Of a stretch of DNA of 8,224 bases, positions 5,868 through 8,224 are shown piece by piece. The DNA comes from Actinomycetota bacterium (lineage in GTDB: Bacteria; Actinomycetota; Actinomycetes; Streptosporangiales; Streptosporangiaceae). Each line of letters starts with the position of its first letter. The first letter of the stretch is position 1. The notes under the pieces are model-generated. The model was not told where the DNA came from, made no database searches, and saw only the letters and a list, made by a program, of their open reading frames with translations. The position numbers were made by a program, and so were the translations under genes. The stretch is from assembly GCA_003242605.1 (NCBI GenBank), contig QGUZ01000226.1, forward strand, positions 1-8,224. The letters are read 5' to 3'.

Positions 5868-6869
5868 GTGGCGGGCATCACGAAACGGCTGACGCACTAC
5901 GCGACGGGCGGCGGATGTGCGTGCAAGATCCCTCCAGGGGAGCTGGAGGACGTGCTGGCGGGCCTCGGGGTGGCCACGCCGGCGAACGCGCCCGGTGAAC
6001 TCGTCGTCGGCTTCGAAAGCGGAGACGACGCGGCGGTGGTCAAGGTCGCTGGCGACAACGCCGTCGTCAGCACCGTCGACTTCTTCACCCCCGTGGTGGA
6101 CGATCCGTTCGACTGGGGCAGGATCGCCGCCGCCAACGCGCTGTCGGACGTCTACGCGATGGGCGGCAGGCCCGTTGTCGCGGTGAACCTGCTGTGCTGG
6201 CCCCGTGACGTGCTCCCGTACGACATCGCCGTGGAGGTGCTGCGCGGCGGCGCGCACGTGGCGGCGCAGGCCGGATGCCACGTCGCGGGCGGCCACAGCG
6301 TGGACGATCCGCAGCCGAAGTACGGCCTGGCGGTGACCGGCCTCGCCGACCCCGCCCGCCTGCTCCGCAGCGACGCCGGGAAGCCCGGGATGCCGCTCTC
6401 GCTCACCAAGCCGCTCGGCCTCGGCGTGCTCAACAACCGGCACAAGGCGACCGGCGAGGTGTTCCCCGAGGCGATCGCCACGATGACCCGCCTCAACGAC
6501 GAGGCGTCGGCCGCCGCGCTCGCCGCGGGCATCCGCTGCGCCACCGACGTCACCGGCTTCGGCCTGCTCGGCCACGTCTACAAGCTCGCCCGCGCCTCCG
6601 GCGTCACCGCGGTCATCGACGCCGCGGCCGTGCCCTTCCTCGAGGGGGCGCGGGAGGCGGTGCGCGACGGCTACGTCCCGGGCGGCACCCGCCGCAACCT
6701 CGCCTGGGTGACCCCGGTGACCGACTTCGGCGACACCGACGAGGAGACCCGTCTCCTGCTCGCCGACGCCCAGACCTCCGGCGGCCTCCTCCTCGCCGGC
6801 GAGATCCCCGGCGCACCCGTCATCGGCGAACTGCGCCCGCCCGGCCCGCACGCCGTGGTGGTGCGCTGA
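5868..6869 (+). CDS. selD: Selenide, water dikinase (selenophosphate synthetase) SelD
   Basis: SelD turns selenide and ATP into selenophosphate, the selenium donor for selenocysteine, 2-selenouridine in tRNA and other selenium products. The 333-residue product aligns well with E. coli SelD (347): RLTHYATGGGCACK ends at residue 20, with Cys17, Cys19 and Lys20 exactly where E. coli has its catalytic Cys17 and Lys20. Further motifs are GDDAAV at 52-57, VDFFTPVVDDPFDWGRIAA at 70-88, LSDVYAMGG at 92-100, GGHSVDD at 141-147, TDVTGFGLLGH at 226-236 and DAQTSGGLLLA at 300-310. The active-site residue is encoded by TGT, so it is Cys and not selenocysteine. All catalytic elements are present and the gene should be functional. 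No selenium-using gene is in the window. The compound hairpin at 6948-7010 probably ends the transcript. Confidence 0.96.
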   Translation: MAGITKRLTHYATGGGCACKIPPGELEDVLAGLGVATPANAPGELVVGFESGDDAAVVKVAGDNAVVSTVDFFTPVVDDPFDWGRIAAANALSDVYAMGGRPVVAVNLLCWPRDVLPYDIAVEVLRGGAHVAAQAGCHVAGGHSVDDPQPKYGLAVTGLADPARLLRSDAGKPGMPLSLTKPLGLGVLNNRHKATGEVFPEAIATMTRLNDEASAAALAAGIRCATDVTGFGLLGHVYKLARASGVTAVIDAAAVPFLEGAREAVRDGYVPGGTRRNLAWVTPVTDFGDTDEETRLLLADAQTSGGLLLAGEIPGAPVIGELRPPGPHAVVVR

Positions 6870-7222
6870 TCCCGAGCGTCGTGCATCCACCGGCGATAAG
6901 CGGCATGGCGCTATCTCCCAGATTTGAAAAGGTGTCTCTTGGAACCGCTGCTGTGCTGGTTGGTGGTTAGCACATTTCCAACAGTGCCAACCTGTACTAC
7001 CAGCCTGCAGTATTTTTGGTTTCCGGCCAGGAACTCATCGCCTGCTCGAACGGCGAGGATCGTGAATACCGCGGCCGCTGCGCATGAGATGTGCTGATGC
7101 CAAGCCGCGTCTTCTCCGAGGTGGACGCATTGGTGAACAGCGTCGCCGCCCCGGCCGGCAGCGCACCCGCATTTCGTCTTCGTTCAGGCCCTCGCCGCCT
7201 ATGGCCGGTCGTCGGTTCAACC
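6870..7222. other. Lower-GC spacer between selD and recQ
   Basis: About 350 bases with no supported gene. Positions 6891-7020 are about 52% G+C by my count, far below the surrounding genes. Reading frames here (for example ATG 6905-6970, 21 codons, and ATG 7097-7246, 49 codons) lack the G/C bias at third positions. On the minus strand, a stretch free of stops from about 7175 to 6914 contains hydrophobic, protein-like segments but no start codon, which could be a decayed gene or chance. No tRNA, including tRNA-Sec, was found on either strand. Confidence 0.5.
6948..7017 (+). terminator. Compound hairpin plus T-run after selD
   Basis: Three nested stems: CTGC (6948-6951) with GCAG (7007-7010); GCTGGT (6955-6960) with ACCAGC (6999-7004); and inside them GGTTAGCAC (6965-6973) with GTGCCAACC (6984-6992), broken only by one A-C mismatch, around a ten-base loop. 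TATTTTT (7011-7017) follows at once. A competing stem, TGTGCT (6952-6957) with AGCACA (6969-6974), is also possible. The layout suits an intrinsic terminator for selD, but the size and branching are unusual, so a structured small RNA or remnant of an element remains possible. Confidence 0.55.
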
Positions 7223-8224
7223 TCAACGCGGTTGTCCCGAGTCTGATGTGCTTTCGTCCAGAATGGGCGCGTCCATTTCAAGCGGTAACGGGGCGCAGGA
7301 GGGGTCGGTGGAGGCGGGTGCGGTGCGTCCGGGCGCGCCCGGCGCGGTTTCGGTGGTGATCGCGCAAATTTGCTCGCCGTACTTCTTGAGCTTGTTCTCG
7401 CCGACGCCGCTGATCTCCGAAAGCGCGGCGAGGGTCGTGGGGACGTGCAGGGCGATCTCGCGGAGGGTGGCGTCGTGGAACACGACATAGGCCGGGACGC
7501 CCTGGTCCTTGGCGGTGGCGGCGCGCCAGGCGCGCAGGCGCTCGAACAGCTCCTGCGCCTCCGCGGGCAGGTCGGTGGCGGTGCGGCGGGCGGCGTCCCC
7601 GCGGGCCGTGCCCGTGGCCGTGGCGGTGGTGGCTGCCGCCGATCGGGCGGGGCGGCGGGGGTCGCGGCGGAGCCGGACCTCGCGGCGGCCGCGCAGCACG
7701 TCGGCGCTCGCCTCGGTGAGGCCGAGGACGCTGTAGTCCCCGTGGACGGCGAGCAGGCCCTGGGCGAGCAGCTGGCGGACCACGGCGCGCCACTCGGCCT
7801 CGGTCAGCTCGGTGCCGACGCCGAAGACGGTGAGGGTGTCGTGGCCGTACTGGGCGACCCTGGGGGTGCGGCGGCCGAGCAGGATGTCGATCACGTGGCC
7901 CGCGCCGAACCGCTGGCCGCGCTCCCGGCGCAGCCGGTACACGGCCGACAGCAGCTTCTGCGCGGCGATCGTGCCGTCCCAGGACTCGGGCGGGTCGAGG
8001 CAGGTGTCGCAGTTGCCGCACGGGCCGTCGAACCGCTCGCCGAAGTAGCCGAGCAGCCCTTTGCGGCGGCACTCGACGGTCTCGCACAGCGCGAGCATCG
8101 CGTCGAGCTGCGCGGACAGCCGCCGCCGGTGCGCCTCGTCGCCCTCGGAGGCGTCGATGAGCTTGCGCAGCTGCACCACGTCCTGCAGGCCGTAGGCGAG
8201 CCAGGCGGTGGACGGCAGGCCGTC
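7223..8224 (-). CDS. recQ: ATP-dependent DNA helicase RecQ, C-terminal part (5' end outside window)
   Basis: The last 333 residues of RecQ, a 3'-to-5' DNA helicase of recombination and fork repair; the helicase core with its Walker motifs lies beyond the window. The fragment opens with DGLPSTAWLAYGLQDVVQLR, as at the end of the second helicase domain. The RecQ zinc-binding module follows, with ligands Cys52, Cys69, Cys72 and Cys75 of the fragment (spacing 17, 3, 3, as in E. coli RecQ) and the text YFGERFDGPCGNCDTCLDPP. A winged-helix RQC domain spans about residues 83-180. After a low-complexity Ala/Thr/Arg linker (about 185-218) comes a C-terminal HRDC domain, about 222-290, with YVVFHDATLREIA and LSEISGVGENKLKKYG. 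The roughly 40-residue tail is unstructured. Full bacterial RecQ is about 600 residues, so about half is missing. It points toward selD. Confidence 0.94.
   Translation of the reverse strand, partial: DGLPSTAWLAYGLQDVVQLRKLIDASEGDEAHRRRLSAQLDAMLALCETVECRRKGLLGYFGERFDGPCGNCDTCLDPPESWDGTIAAQKLLSAVYRLRRERGQRFGAGHVIDILLGRRTPRVAQYGHDTLTVFGVGTELTEAEWRAVVRQLLAQGLLAVHGDYSVLGLTEASADVLRGRREVRLRRDPRRPARSAAATTATATGTARGDAARRTATDLPAEAQELFERLRAWRAATAKDQGVPAYVVFHDATLREIALHVPTTLAALSEISGVGENKLKKYGEQICAITTETAPGAPGRTAPASTDPSCAPLPLEMDAPILDESTSDSGQPR

Noticed and set aside
5920..5926. Possible selenocysteine in the SelD active site
   Set aside because: The codon for residue 17 is TGT (Cys), not TGA, and the frame needs no read-through.
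5160..6890. 576-codon minus-strand open frame opposite ybdK and selD
   Set aside because: It is antisense to two genes with clear family motifs; its product is His/Arg/Gly-rich low-complexity sequence of the type produced opposite high-GC genes.
6870..7222. Possible tRNA-Sec next to selD
   Set aside because: I looked for a T-loop (GTTCRANNC) with a long variable arm on both strands; TTCGAGC near 7050 on the minus strand lacks the paired C61 and a matching acceptor stem.
7097..7246. 49-codon plus-strand ORF beginning ATGCCAAGC
   Set aside because: Overlaps the recQ 3' end, has no Shine-Dalgarno and no recognisable sequence; likely chance.

Overview
The window is very GC-rich with strong G/C bias at third codon positions, uses GTG starts, and carries the gene order nadD-rsfS-phosphatase seen in actinomycetes such as Mycobacterium tuberculosis (Rv2421c-Rv2420c-Rv2419c). 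The proteins read like those of filamentous Actinomycetota. An order such as Streptosporangiales is a guess from overall impression, not a demonstrated assignment.

Layout. Positions 2-967 (+) hold the C-terminal part of a membrane protein that looks like the tail of a Ser/Thr protein kinase. It converges on an M48-family zinc metallopeptidase (1101-2114, -); the gap holds two similar GC-rich hairpins that look like back-to-back terminators. A 276-base divergent spacer (2115-2390) contains three adjacent perfect hairpins. Then come nadD (2391-3002), rsfS (3122-3529) and a GpgP-like histidine phosphatase (3526-4164), ended by a strong two-part hairpin at 4186-4221. About 500 bases without a supported gene follow, the last part AT-richer and promoter-like. 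Next are a YbdK/GCS2-type carboxylate-amine ligase (4722-5825) and selD, selenide water dikinase (5868-6869), 42 bases apart. A roughly 350-base spacer of lower GC, with a compound hairpin followed by a T-run, separates selD from the 3' end of recQ (7223-8224, -), whose start lies beyond the window.

How the genes fit together. NadD makes the dinucleotide in NAD synthesis, RsfS silences ribosomes in starvation, and the phosphatase resembles the glucosyl-3-phosphoglycerate phosphatase of methylglucose lipopolysaccharide synthesis. The last two overlap by four bases and are surely co-transcribed. SelD makes selenophosphate, but no selA, selB, selC or selU is visible here, so its consumer must be elsewhere. 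YbdK beside it is an ATP-dependent amide-bond-forming enzyme of the glutamate-cysteine ligase type; whether the two act together is open.

A regulatory theme is that M48, nadD and selD have no visible Shine-Dalgarno sequence, but each has a TANNNT hexamer ending 6 or 7 bases before its start codon, the arrangement expected of leaderless transcripts. I found no CRISPR array, RNA gene, intact transposon, phage gene or defence system. Most of the window is housekeeping; the points of interest are mainly the non-coding structures and the ybdK-selD pairing.
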